Shown: one piece after another, positions 53,633-64,000 of the stretch
Numbering within the stretch: position 1 is the first letter of the stretch
Layout: every line of letters begins with the position of its first letter
Assembly (NCBI GenBank): GCA_902806565.1
Contig: CADCXA010000066.1
Span: forward strand, 372,001 to 436,000
Direction: 5' to 3'
From: Hypoxylon rubiginosum
Lineage: Eukaryota > Ascomycota > Sordariomycetes > Xylariales > Hypoxylaceae
Length of the DNA stretch: 64,000 nt
The notes under the pieces: model-generated
What the model was told of the DNA's origin: nothing
Seen by the model: only the letters and a program-made list of their open reading frames with translations
The model's database searches: none
Translations under genes and position numbers: made by a program

Positions 53633-56582
53633 CAGGATTAGGGGGACGTCGAATGATACCGAACCATTGAGCCACCTTGGTATGTACACCTAGTCCACTG
53701 AGATATAAGTTAAGCGATACGAATAACCGAACCATCTCAAGTGACCTTCAAAGCACCTGTGTATGCATTATATTAACACTATCTACAGGTGAGCACCTAG
53801 AAGCTACCTGCATGTACCTAAACCACATGCACTTTGGGGACTTACCAACCTAGGTTCTTAAAAAAACTGGTTTCGAGCTAGGAGGTAGACTCAGGCGCTC
53901 CCATTCATTAATACGGGATTGATTGGGTTTATGCCATGCCAGGCCTTAATATATGTATGAACCCCTTAGCCTCTCAAATAGGAGAAGGATACTGTAAAAT
54001 ATACAAAGAGCTTTGTCCCGGTAGACAGCTCAGAACAATTTTCCCTTTATCTCCCTCCTAGACTTGCCGTTAGTAACGAGAAGTTCACTCTTACAGTGGA
54101 AATAGCTTTCGCCAATTAGCTTCTAGGGGGCACCTACAGCGGGGTATTATGTATTATAGAGTTCAAGTACGTAGTTAGGAAGTAGGTAGGTAGAAAATAG
54201 CACTTTCCTGGAGGAAGCATCAGAAAGTTGAACACTTAGTCGAATAATTGCTCGTCGAGTAACTGTTGGTTCAAGTCTTTGACTCGTGCGTCAATTTTGC
54301 CGAAACTCTTCATTCTTCTTCTCATTTCCCCACTTCAACCAGACATCTTCGACCTAGCGAGCAACTCTCTCACACTTGGCTAGCGGAGACTCAAACAATT
54401 GATTCTTGTAGGTTTCTCTCAATACTTATTAAGAAAAATTATACGGACTAAATTATACGTAAAATAGATCTAAATTCCTAGACTTCATCTACCTAAGTAC
54501 TATTAAGACGACACCATGTCAATCCACATATTCCTTAGGTACTCATAAGACCGCCACTTTCAACGACGATCCAAATTCCGATTATCAGAGCACACTTCAA
54601 CTCAAGCATGTCAAATACTTCGACCGTCCGATAGAATATCGAGTTAATCTCCCAACCATTCGGAGAGCCTCCTAGGCTGGCCGGGCCGTCTTATACTAAA
54701 CCTTTCGAGCGCTCTACGCCACCATCGTCACAGAATAAAAAATAAAAACTCTACGGAGGGTATATACGATGTGTGCGTGCGCCTACATCCCGTCTTAAAA
54801 GTCGACACGATCAGCAACCGATGAGAGTCGGCGTCGATGCCATACTTGACCTCTGCCATATCAATATGGACAGCCCGCATGGCAGCAAATGTATCCCCCT
54901 TATGGTTACCAGCAAGCAGCTTATCATAAGGCTATGGTTTCCAGGGACAACTACCTCATCCACACGGCCCCGGATATTACCAGGGAGGACAAGGACAGTA
55001 CGGGCAGGTACCTCATCCGCATGGCACAGCATATTCTATACACACCGCAAACAACACCAGAGCAATTCCCCTGTGTTTAAACTACGCTAAATAGACCGCG
55101 TTGCCCATTAACTTGATGTTCTCTCTCGGTTCTACAAGGCAAATCAGGCCTTAAACGAGCCGACCTAACCGTTGGCCACCCATCACTCTCTGCAAATGGC
55201 CCGGTAATGCTAAGCCGTCTTTGTGGCATGGAACGACTAGTGCTAGTATGGCAAACTTGCTGGGCTACAAGAAACCTCAATAGACGACTGCCAACGCCTC
55301 GCGGATATCCGCGCCAAAGTACCCAGGAGCTTAATAGGGCGAAAATAGCTTCAAGTAACGCCAGAGCAGTTGGAATACCTCAAAGAAGAATGGAGATCGG
55401 GCAGACATTCGAGAGACGTGGTTCAACAAGAATTTGGAGATCATTGATGATAAGACGACAATTTACCTGGAATGTATTTTCCAGTCCTGTCTCCGCCAAC
55501 GGTTATCTCGGACGATGACCCGGACGCCGATGAGAAGAGGGCACTCTAATCCGAATACGGTGAGTTCCTGTAGGAGAAGAGCTGTACCTCGACAGTGGTA
55601 AGACAGGCTTAGGAACGCTTCGAGATTAGGGCATGGTTGGGTATACAGATTAAAGATATATAGTATTCTCATTGCCTACCTGCTGAATATTAAGAGCATC
55701 ATATACAGTATTCGATCTGTGTTGTCCCTTTAGTTAAAATCATGTGTCGCCTCTGTCTACCTAGGTAGGTTAAATGGCTAAGTAGGTAGCTACATAGCAA
55801 CGTTGACCTTGTATGTATCTATAACTGTGATATCAATTTCTACTTGGGCCAAATGTCCAACGTCTTTATACTCTGATGAGGTTTGGGGGGTATTTACGCC
55901 TACTCGAAATTTCTCTCATGATTCGCATAAATAACGCTGTTTTACCATCACTACGTTACCTAGTAGAATCGGCTTATACTCGTAGCCATGTCGGGCCCGT
56001 TCTGGAAAGTTTTTAAATTGCAAACGCTAGACTAGGTAAATGAGAATATTCCACCAAAGAGAGTCACGCAGCAGTACCGCCCTTTAATGACATGATCACC
56101 ATCCCGGTGGGTTTTACACAGGCAGTTAGATATTTCTTTAGCACGCGATTGCATATCCTTTGCCTTTCAGGCCTATAACTCGTTCGTTAATGCGCGGGCC
56201 GCGTCCGACCCAGAGACTCGGGCGCATGGCCTAGCAACGACGAAGCTACGTAATATCTGACGAATCTGGCGTGGAGGAAATTAGATGGGATCTGCTAAAG
56301 GGGCTCCGTTTCACGCTTTGGTTTCGCCTAATTGGACAGCACCCGTTATAATCCCTGTAGCTCCTGGCCGACTTTCCCAACGAGGCATGCTCGGCATGAA
56401 ATAGTTGGAGGAGCGTGGAATTACATACATGCTCGCCGTAATTCTACGCCGAGGAAACCCCTGAGCATGTTAACATGGGGTCTAGATAATATCTATATCA
56501 ATCAGTTCAAATCATCATCTGCCGACGACATGAGAAGCAGGCCAAGGCCAAGACCTGTTGGTACCTTGCATACCCGTCAACA
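53633..56582. other. Gene-poor region
   Basis: Nearly 3 kb with no intact gene. It carries several CCTAGGTAGG-type motifs (about 53850, 54183, 55757) and one decayed coding remnant (next entry). It marks the right boundary of the biosynthetic cluster. Confidence 0.5.
54830..55560 (+). pseudogene. Degenerate coding remnant, Gly/Pro/Tyr/Gln-rich
   Basis: From about 54880 one frame reads a Tyr/Pro/Gln-rich stretch (MYPPYGYQQAAYHK). It stops making sense at about 54930, and the next frame continues in the same style (GYGFQGQLPHPHGPGYYQGG, then QGQYGQVPHPHG), which suggests an old frameshift. Downstream to 55560 are short frames with several TAG/TAA stops where other codons may once have stood. 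The composition recalls the low-complexity N-terminal regions of some fungal proteins, but no family can be named. Confidence 0.3.
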
Positions 56583-58702
56583 TGGCTTTCTTTAGACTCC
56601 TTGCGGCTCTTCTGTGTATTGTGCCTGTTCTAGGCATCACTGTCAGCACCACCGACTCTGCATACACAGTCGATACCGGGTCCAGCAATCCCTTTACGGC
56701 AACCATTAGCCGCTCGAGTTGCGATATCACGTCGCTAAATTTCTACGGCACCGAGTATCAATATAGCAGCACCTACAGCCACATTGCCTCCGGGCTAGGT
56801 TCCGCAACGGTTTCCTACACTACAAGCGGTAAGAATATGCCATGCATTCTACCTGTATCCTCGCTAATAGGCTGCTGGCACCTAGGTGACTATGTGATCT
56901 TTAAGTGCGTCGCAGACAACGACGACTTTGATCTCACGCACTACATGGTTTTCGCCGATGCATCCAGCACAATTTACATGGCCACGAATACTGTTTCCGA
57001 GCCTGCTATTGGGGAGTTGCGATATATTTTCCGTCTCACCGGTTTGACCGAGGCGTACCCCCATGGAAACGTCTCGTACACAGCCGGTGGCACCGCTGTC
57101 GAAGCCTCCGACGTCTTTCTCGTCGGCGACGAAACGCGTAGCAAGGTAAGAGCATAGGAGCTGGAGTGGTTAAGTCGCAGTACTAATAGTAGAGACAGTT
57201 CTATTCGTCAGAGCGCTTCATCGATGACGATGTGTATTGCGCGACGACTACGGATGCCTCAATCCACGCATGCTTTAGTATGTACCTCTATACTTCCTTT
57301 CCTCTTTTCCAGCTGCCCTCGGGGGTTAGACCGAGGCGGGCCGATTCGCTCAGGCATATCACCTTTGCAAGCTGTCAACCCTTGAGCCATTGGTCCCTAT
57401 GTATTAATTGTGGCAACAACTAATTTCTATCGCGACAGTACGCCCCAACAGCCAGGCCACCGAAAAGAGCTCAGGCGGACCGTTCTTCCGCGTATGCTGC
57501 CGCCGAATGCTAATAGCTAGTTATCGCGTTGCTAATGATCACATAGGACATTGACCTCAACTACGGTGGCGACTACCACTCGGTGACGTACTGTAAGCGC
57601 ACCTACCCTGTATTTCCCACCCCCTAAGCGCACTCATCCACTTACTCCCTTATAAAGATATGAACTCCAACCACGCGCAGACGGAGAGCTATCGCCAGGG
57701 CTTCCACGGGCCGTACGTCTTCAGCTTCTCGCGAAGCGGCGTCCCCAAGGCCAGCGACTACGACGTCTCGTTCTTCGACGACCTAGATCTGGCGGGCTAC
57801 ACGGGCGCGTCCGGGCGCGGCTACGTCTCCGGCACCGCGTCAGGAGGTATGCCTCTATCTAACACTCCCACTCCGCACAGAAGCAAGACGTACTAACGCA
57901 CGGGTCCAGTTTCGACCGACTTTCCTACGGTGGTCCACTGGTACAACGACGACTACCAGGCATGGGCCTACACCGCGTCCTCGCGCACGTTCACGTCGCC
58001 GGCGCTCGTGGCCGGGACGTACACCATGGCGCTGTACCAGGACGAGTTCCTCGCGGCGACGGCGACGGTCTCGGTGGCGGCGGGCGCCACGGCGACGGCC
58101 AACATCGCGGCCTCGGCCGCCGCCCTGACGGACTCGCATACCACCATCTTCCAGATGGGCGACTACGACGGGCAGCCCACCGGGTTCCTCAACGCGGACC
58201 TGCAGCTGCGCGTGCACCCGTCGGACGCGCGGATGGCGGACTGGAACCCGGGCGCCGTGGCGTCGACCGACGCGTCGGCCCTGCCCATGGCCGTATTCGC
58301 CGACGTCAACAACGGCCAGGCCATCTCGTTCTCGCTTGACAGTGCTATTAGCAGCGCCGCCACGCTGCGCATCGCCACCACGCTGGCCTACGCGGGCGGG
58401 CGGCCGCAGGCTACCGTGAACGACTACTCGTGTTCCGCGCCGTCCGCGCCGACGACCATCGACAGCCGCGGTGTCACTAGGGGCGCCTACCGCGGGCGCG
58501 GAGACGTGTACGACTGTACGATCCCGAGCGGCACGCTGACGAGTGGTGCCAACACCATCACTATCAACGTCATCTCAGGGAGCAGCGGCGATGCTTACCT
58601 CAGTCCGAACGTAGTAAGTACCCTGTCATCGTGATAGTGACCAGCCATGATCTTGGGCTAACAATGCACCAGATTCTTGACGCTATAGAGCTCTTCTATT
58701 AA
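56583..58702 (+). CDS. Rhamnogalacturonan lyase, polysaccharide lyase family 4
   Basis: A secreted pectin-degrading enzyme cleaving the rhamnogalacturonan I backbone by beta-elimination. The signal peptide is [18 protein letters not shown]; the mature part starts with [20 protein letters not shown]. Seven introns or so split the gene (about 56829-56878, 57147-57198, 57278-57437, 57491-57547, 57592-57657, 57847-57909 and 58614-58672), giving about 530 residues, the usual length of the short fungal PL4 enzymes. Recognisable blocks are [32 protein letters not shown] and the C-terminal jelly-roll part ([18 protein letters not shown], and ending ILDAIELFY). The last large exon (57.9-58.6 kb) is much more GC-rich than the first. 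No damage seen. Confidence 0.88.
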
Positions 58703-59425
58703 GTTTGTTGAAGCAATGGCGTCTTCGGAAACTAGTTGTCGGGTAGTAAAAGTCGATGAGATGTTACGGCAGCGCCAAGGAACGCCCTGAATTGTATGAT
58801 AGTTACTTCGTATTTCAATGCACATATTGACACTTGATATCTTTACCTACATACGTATCCTTATAATCCACCTTTATTGTTGCGTTACTCGTTAGCTCTA
58901 TAGTTGCGGATGTTGGCGTTTCACTCTTCACGACACCTAGGTAGTATTAAGGACATCTCGTGTTTTAACCAACCTTGTCGCTTAGCGCTAAACCAGGCCT
59001 ACCTAGTATGAAATGACCTTTCATCTGTTGGCTTTCCGGAATGTTGAATTAATAGTAAATAACAAATAATAGCAAGGTCAACACGATTATGACCTTAAAG
59101 TCGATGACGAAGAGTTCCCAAGAATATCCCACAATATGATAGCAGGTAGCGTCACACTCCGACAGCTTACAAGAGATTAAGTCAGCATTGGAAAACATCA
59201 CAGCAACGAGGCAACTCACTGAAGCAACAATAAGGCTGGATAATACAGCTTTGCTCTAAACCAGAGAGCACATTTAGCAACGTGTATCTCTAGTGTCAGT
59301 CTCGCATGCGAGACTTATAAGGTACCCAGGATTGAAATCCGTGAGTATAGCGCCTTCGAAGTGCTAGAGATATCGTTGGTATGGGATGGATTGAATTTGC
59401 GGCCAATGACAAAGCGATTCAATCT
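58703..59425. other. Convergent intergenic region
   Basis: The 3' regions of the lyase (+) and Rpr2-type (-) genes, AT-rich, with a CACCTAGGTAGT motif at 58935. Nothing else recognised. Confidence 0.4.
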
Positions 59426-59980
59426 CTAGACACCCATCACAGCGGCGACACCCTGCGTCTCCTTCCCGTGCTGCTCGTTTAATCCCTTCTCATGTCGCCG
59501 GTTTGATTCCTTCTCGCGTATTGGTCGCCGCTTCTGCCGAGGAGCTTGGACAGGAAAGCGCTTCACGCCCTGGCAGGTGTGGCATTTGACAACGAGTACG
59601 TCGGCCCATGGCTTTTTGCCGCCCTTGCTCTTGTTCTCGACAGCCGAGCTACTCGTCTCTCCCTCTATGAGTAGGGTGTCACAGTATTTGCAAATAGACT
59701 GCTTCATTGCCGGTGATATACGTATTTGGCTTTTGTGAGATGTAGCGCGGAGATCAGTGACGAGGCGTCGGGATAGCACTTGATTGGCATGGCGCATACG
59801 AGATGCTTGTTTGTCTTCTAATGCGGCCTTCGACCCAGTAGTTTCGGGATTTTGAGCGTCAGAATTGGGATCTGTATGTTGAGAGAGGGTCCCCAAGTAT
59901 GCTGCCGCTTGGTATAAATATGATATCCGAGAATATATCGATCGGTTTAGTATAGTCCCAGGTTCCTTGGACTTCCCCAT
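59426..59980 (-). CDS. RNase P/MRP protein subunit, Rpr2/Rpp21 type
   Basis: A single-exon, 184-residue nuclear protein of the Rpr2/Rpp21/Snm1 family (PF04032), a protein subunit of the ribonucleoprotein that removes 5' leaders from pre-tRNA. The N-terminal helix RISYLYQAAAYLG and RRLVTDLRATSHKSQIRI match the family. The zinc ribbon has CKYCDTLLIEG and CHTCQGVKRFP. The C-terminal tail is very basic (RQKRRPIREKESNRRH). The start at 59980 (MGKSKEPG) is the first ATG of the frame. Snm1 (RNase MRP-specific) is the alternative, but the compact size and RFP ending favour Rpr2/Rpp21. Confidence 0.85.
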   Translation of the reverse strand: MGKSKEPGTILNRSIYSRISYLYQAAAYLGTLSQHTDPNSDAQNPETTGSKAALEDKQASRMRHANQVLSRRLVTDLRATSHKSQIRISPAMKQSICKYCDTLLIEGETSSSAVENKSKGGKKPWADVLVVKCHTCQGVKRFPVQAPRQKRRPIREKESNRRHEKGLNEQHGKETQGVAAVMGV

Positions 59981-60669
59981 GTTGTAATTTGTAATATATA
60001 AAATCGGATTGAATGGTTTGTAAGTATAAAATGATTGAAAATGACACCAAGAACCGTTAATAAGGACGTAAACGACTAACTGCCAGAGTTAGGGCCGTCG
60101 TTATAGCTGGTGTAGTATGTGACTCTCTTAGGCAGAGGAAAAGATGTCGGGACTGATTAGATAGGTACATGGGTACCTTAGGTACAAATTTCAAATAGGA
60201 ATGGCGGAATGGAAGAAATCTGGGGAACTTTCCGTTGTTTAGCCGCACGATAGGCAATCATCCAATCAGCCAATAGGTGAAATAGGTGTTGGCCCACTGA
60301 TGAGTGCCCTGGTGTCAGTGCATCCGCCCCCCGTTGTCCTCTCGCCAATCCAATTTCAGACTAGTGCCAAAAATTAGGTCGCCTTGGTCGCCCTGGTCGC
60401 GCATTCCATCAGCTCCTGCACGTCGATTTCTATTTTTTCTCAGCCTTTCCCTCACAACACCTTTTCTTCCCACTTTTAACCTTCCAACTTCACCTCGAGA
60501 ATCGTCGCCCCGTACAAACTTTTTTCGTCATCCATCGACGAGCGATCACGTCTCGAGCCATCCTTCTTGCATCAACTATCAAGTTGTTTTTTTTCCGCTT
60601 TCCATCTACACTCATCCGACACACTCTACCTACTCGTATCCTCAACCAAACTAACCCGTCACCGTCACC
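59981..60669. promoter_or_regulatory. Divergent promoter region, Rpr2-type / SUB2
   Basis: Shared by two housekeeping genes. The SUB2 side (about 60310-60669) is strongly pyrimidine-rich on the + strand, a common feature of promoters and leaders of highly expressed fungal genes. Confidence 0.45.
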
Positions 60670-62703
60670 ATGTCTGCTGAAGAGGATCTGATCGACTACT
60701 CCGATGAGGAGCTGGCCACCAACGAGGCTACCACTACCAACGGAAAGAAGGCCGATACCGCTGCCTCTGGCAATAACGTTGACAAGAAGGGTTCCTATGT
60801 CGGTATTCACGCCACCGGTTTCCGCGATTTTCTCCTGAAGCCAGAACTGCTCCGCGCTATCGCCGACTGCGGTTTTGAGCATCCATCGGAGGGTTAGTCT
60901 ACATCTTACGTTACAGCTTTTAAAAAGTCACGCACTCCTCCTTCAAGCGTCCGTCCATCTCGCAAGCAATGAACAAGCAATGAAAGAAGCAATCTGTCGG
61001 AGAAAAGAAAAACAAAGGTCAAAGCGCGTAAAGTCGGCAAATTTTAGCCATTCTCTCCGCCATGCTTATGCGGAGGGGTAATGAGGAGGAAACGGATCCG
61101 CATTGGCGGACCCTAGGAGCCTAGGAGACCCGTACTTTATAAACGTCGGTCTCTATGGCATGGTACAGCCTCGCGCAATGTTCGGGGCTTGGAATGCCTA
61201 TGAGAGCGATGATTCCTAGCAGTCTAATCTCGACGGCGGACGAATGAATCTGGCCGCGAGCCAACGGATACGTCCTGGGAAGGTGGCGATGCGACGAGCA
61301 CGTCACTCCCGCCTATACGGGTTGGATAGTGGAAAGACTGCGACGATGGATGTAACTGCTAGAAGATACGATGCTGCGATGATGGACGGACCTTGCCGAA
61401 CTCCCCACCTCCGCGTCCTTCACCCACCTCTTGAAATACCGTGTCTAACATTCGATCGATTCCTATAGTCCAACAGACCTGCATCCCGCAAGCTCTCCTC
61501 GGAGGTGATATCATTTGCCAGGCCAAGTCCGGTCTCGGTAAGACGGCCGTGTTCGTCCTTACCACCCTTCAGCAGGTTGAGCCTGTTGCTGGCGAGTGCT
61601 CCGTTCTGGTCATGTGCCATACTCGCGAGTTGGCCTTCCAGATTCGAAATGAGTACAATCGATTCAGCAAGTACATGCCGGATATCAAGACCGGCGTGTT
61701 CTATGGCGGTACTCCCATCCAGAAGGATGCTGAGGTCCTCAAGAACAAAGAGACGCACCCTCACATCATCGTCGGCACTCCTGGCCGACTCAACGCCCTC
61801 GTCCGCGACAAGTACCTTCGCCTGTCGAGCGTTCGAATTTTCGTTCTAGACGAGTGCGATAAGATGCTCGATGCTATCGGTAGGGATACTCGTCACTCGA
61901 TTCAGCTTTGATCTCCGGCTAACCTTCTCCAAGACATGCGAAGGGACGTACAGGATATTTTCCGATCCACCCCGCAGCAGAAGCAAGTCATGATGTTCTC
62001 TGCTACCCTCTCCGACGAGGTCAAGCCCATATGCAAGAAGTTCATGCAGAACCCCACCGAGCACTACGTCGACGAAGACACCAAGTTGACCCTCCACGGT
62101 CTACAGCAGTACTACCTCAAACTTGAAGAGCGTGAGAAGAACCGCAAGCTCAACGAGCTTCTCGACGAGCTGCAATTCAATCAGGTGATCATCTTCGTCA
62201 AGAGCACCATTCGTGCGACCGAGCTCGACAAGCTGCTTCGCGAATGCAACTTCCCTTCCATCTCTGTCCACTCCGGTGTCAGCCAGGAAGAGCGGTATGT
62301 ATAGGTTCCCTTGCTTGAGCTACGCCTCTCTAATGACCATACAGTATCAAACGCTACAAGGAGTTTAAGGAGTTTAACAAGCGAATCTGTGTTGCCACAG
62401 ACGTGTTCGGCCGCGGTATCGACATTGAGCGTATTAACCTCGCCATCAACTACGATCTACCTGCTGATGCTGATTCCTACCTTCACCGTGTGGGTCGTGC
62501 CGGCCGATTTGGTACCAAAGGTCTCGCTATCTCGTTCGTAAGCACCGACGCGGATCAGGAGGTGCTGAAGTCGATTGAGAAGCGATTCGAGGTTGCTCTT
62601 CCGTAAGTTTCAGCTGTAATTGATGCTTGGATACTTGGCTAACTTGTTTTACAGGGAGTTCCCTAAGGAAGGAATTGATCCTAGTACTTACATGGCATCC
62701 TAA
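60670..62703 (+). CDS. SUB2: ATP-dependent RNA helicase SUB2 (UAP56 orthologue)
   Basis: A DEAD-box helicase of about 435 residues, acting in spliceosome assembly and in mRNA export with TREX in the nucleus. The start at 60670 ([15 protein letters not shown]) is the typical N-terminus. Motifs in order are the Q-motif region [30 protein letters not shown] (joined across the long first intron), Walker [13 protein letters not shown], the diagnostic [16 protein letters not shown], and [10 protein letters not shown]. Introns are at about 60892-61469 (unusually long), 61881-61934, 62294-62344 and 62604-62655. The C-terminus [15 protein letters not shown] is the usual one. Walker A has Leu (GLGKT), where Met is, I believe, more common. 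Confidence 0.96.
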
Positions 62704-64000
62704 ATTTTCTCTTTGAAACTTGGCGGGATTCTTTGATCGTCGCGTTCGAGATGTTGCTATGTTGAGCGGTCCAGAGAGAGGCAACTCATTCGTTCTCTCG
62801 ATGAGCCCCAGAAAAGATATTTCACTTCCGAAAAAACAAGGATTTGTTTGGCATCATGGCCCCATGTACATTATATTCTTTCGGCTAGGAACGGTCAGTG
62901 GCTTTTCAGGGATCGCCGGAATGAGAGATTACGTGCTTAAGAAGCGGGAACTCAATGTTCTTATACCGCCTTGCTTTTAATGGGAGGCTTCGCGTACAGC
63001 TATGGTCGGTAATCTCAGGTTTCATTCGCAATGAATAGACTGATAAAAATCCAAGTCCCTTCACGCATTCTTCCCTACCTGCCTCCTAATCACATAGCCA
63101 TTGATAATCGTGCAACGGATGCTGGTCCCCCCAATTCTGGTGATGAAATTTTCGGGAGCTGTGTACACCCTTTCGGGATCTTAGAATAGCTTCGGTATAT
63201 GCCGTGACGGTGGTGGTCTCGTAGCCTTTGTCTCTGGATGTTTAATTGTTCTGCTTGGTCTTAATCGTAAAGCTTCAATTTTGCTACCAATATTGCACGA
63301 TATATATGAAATGGTCCTAATATCTTAACATAAACTGCTTAGAGAATTGAGGTTGTACGTGGCGCCAACACCTCAGCAAGCCATTTAGAACTTGCCGCAT
63401 TGACTAGATCTAGCCTGCCATGCTTATTACGGGTGAAGTCTCCGTCCAGTTGACTGTCTGATTATTTTCGTTATAAAGTGCCTGCTTACCTAAATTATCG
63501 GCCGTTCGTGATGTGGATGGCAATCGAAACGCCAACCGCAAATACGGTATTCGACCCCTTTTCGTCCTGTACTCGGGGTGTCTATCGCGTCTTCGTCACA
63601 GATGTCACTTGCGACGTGATAATAATCAATTTGTCCTTGCCTGCTGATACTTCTATCTCGGTCCAACGACGAGCACCTTTGGCTACTTCCCCTCAAGCTG
63701 GAGTGCCATATTGCGTGCTTCCTGGTGGTTTATACATATTGTCCGGCAAGTATCCTCGCGGATATACGATAGCATGTGCGCACGCCTAGAAGCTGGAGAA
63801 GACGGTACGTTATCTGAAGTAATTATCGGCCTATTCCTCGTCTTTTTAGAAGGGAAACACTGGGCTGATCGACATGCCAGTGGCTACAGGTGCCAATGGA
63901 GCTCCGCCAACGCTCTCCATGATATTTTATCACCAGTCTCTGCACCATCGCCATGTCGGACACGGTGTACATATGCTCAGCTAGGTCACACGGTAAGGAC
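62704..64000. other. 3' region of SUB2 and intergenic DNA, no gene supported
   Basis: The first few hundred bases are probably the SUB2 3' untranslated region. Open frames here (for example 62720-62980 and 63478-63789) are short and show no family features or splice-supported extension. Confidence 0.4.

Noticed and set aside
63478..63789. 103-codon frame near the right end
   Set aside because: No recognisable features; composition looks non-coding.

Overview
The window is nuclear DNA of a filamentous ascomycete (Pezizomycotina, most likely Sordariomycetes). Genes are broken by introns of about 45-70 nt with fungal splice signals. Families include Zn(II)2Cys6 regulators, a highly reducing polyketide synthase, an MRP-type ABC pump, a KP4-like secreted protein and a PL4 rhamnogalacturonan lyase. 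Intergenic DNA is dotted with the CTACCTAGGTAG-type motif common in such genomes. All gene models are hand-spliced from the sequence; no expression data or database search was available.

Left part (1-29 kb), apparently unlinked genes: a Dal5-like permease (-) divergent from a Zn2Cys6 regulator (+); an M20 carboxypeptidase; a 1500-residue ABCC transporter whose 3' end overlaps a small antisense membrane-protein gene; a 1179-residue coiled-coil protein of unknown function with an uORF; a type II membrane nucleotide pyrophosphatase/phosphodiesterase; an FAD monooxygenase; a KP4-like small secreted protein; a fungal kinase-like gene; and an APH-type phosphotransferase gene with an in-frame TAG near its 5' end. 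Two related AT-rich miniature-element remnants lie at about 7.87-8.37 kb and 25.74-26.05 kb.

Middle part (29.4-53.6 kb), a secondary-metabolite gene cluster: AflR-type regulator (-), SDR (+), highly reducing PKS with KS-AT-DH-MT-KR-ACP and no ER domain (-), trans-acting enoyl reductase of LovC type (-), P450 (+), aldose-1-epimerase-like protein (+), FSH-family hydrolase of LovG type (-), EthD-domain protein (+), MFS exporter (-), and a second Zn2Cys6 regulator (+). The PKS, trans-ER, hydrolase, P450, epimerase-like protein and AflR-type regulator match, from memory, the kind of gene set described for fusarielin, a decalin polyketide. The SDR, EthD protein, MFS and second regulator look like additions. 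Two observations make the cluster worth study: the epimerase-like protein lacks both histidines of the mutarotase active site, and a GC-rich 7-mer (YCGCCGG or its complement) recurs in every intergenic promoter region of the cluster.

Right part (53.6-64 kb): a gene-poor stretch with a decayed coding remnant, a secreted PL4 lyase, an RNase P/MRP Rpr2/Rpp21-type subunit (-), and the splicing/mRNA-export helicase SUB2 with a first intron of about 576 nt. The last 1.3 kb holds no gene I can support. I saw no tRNA, rRNA or CRISPR array.
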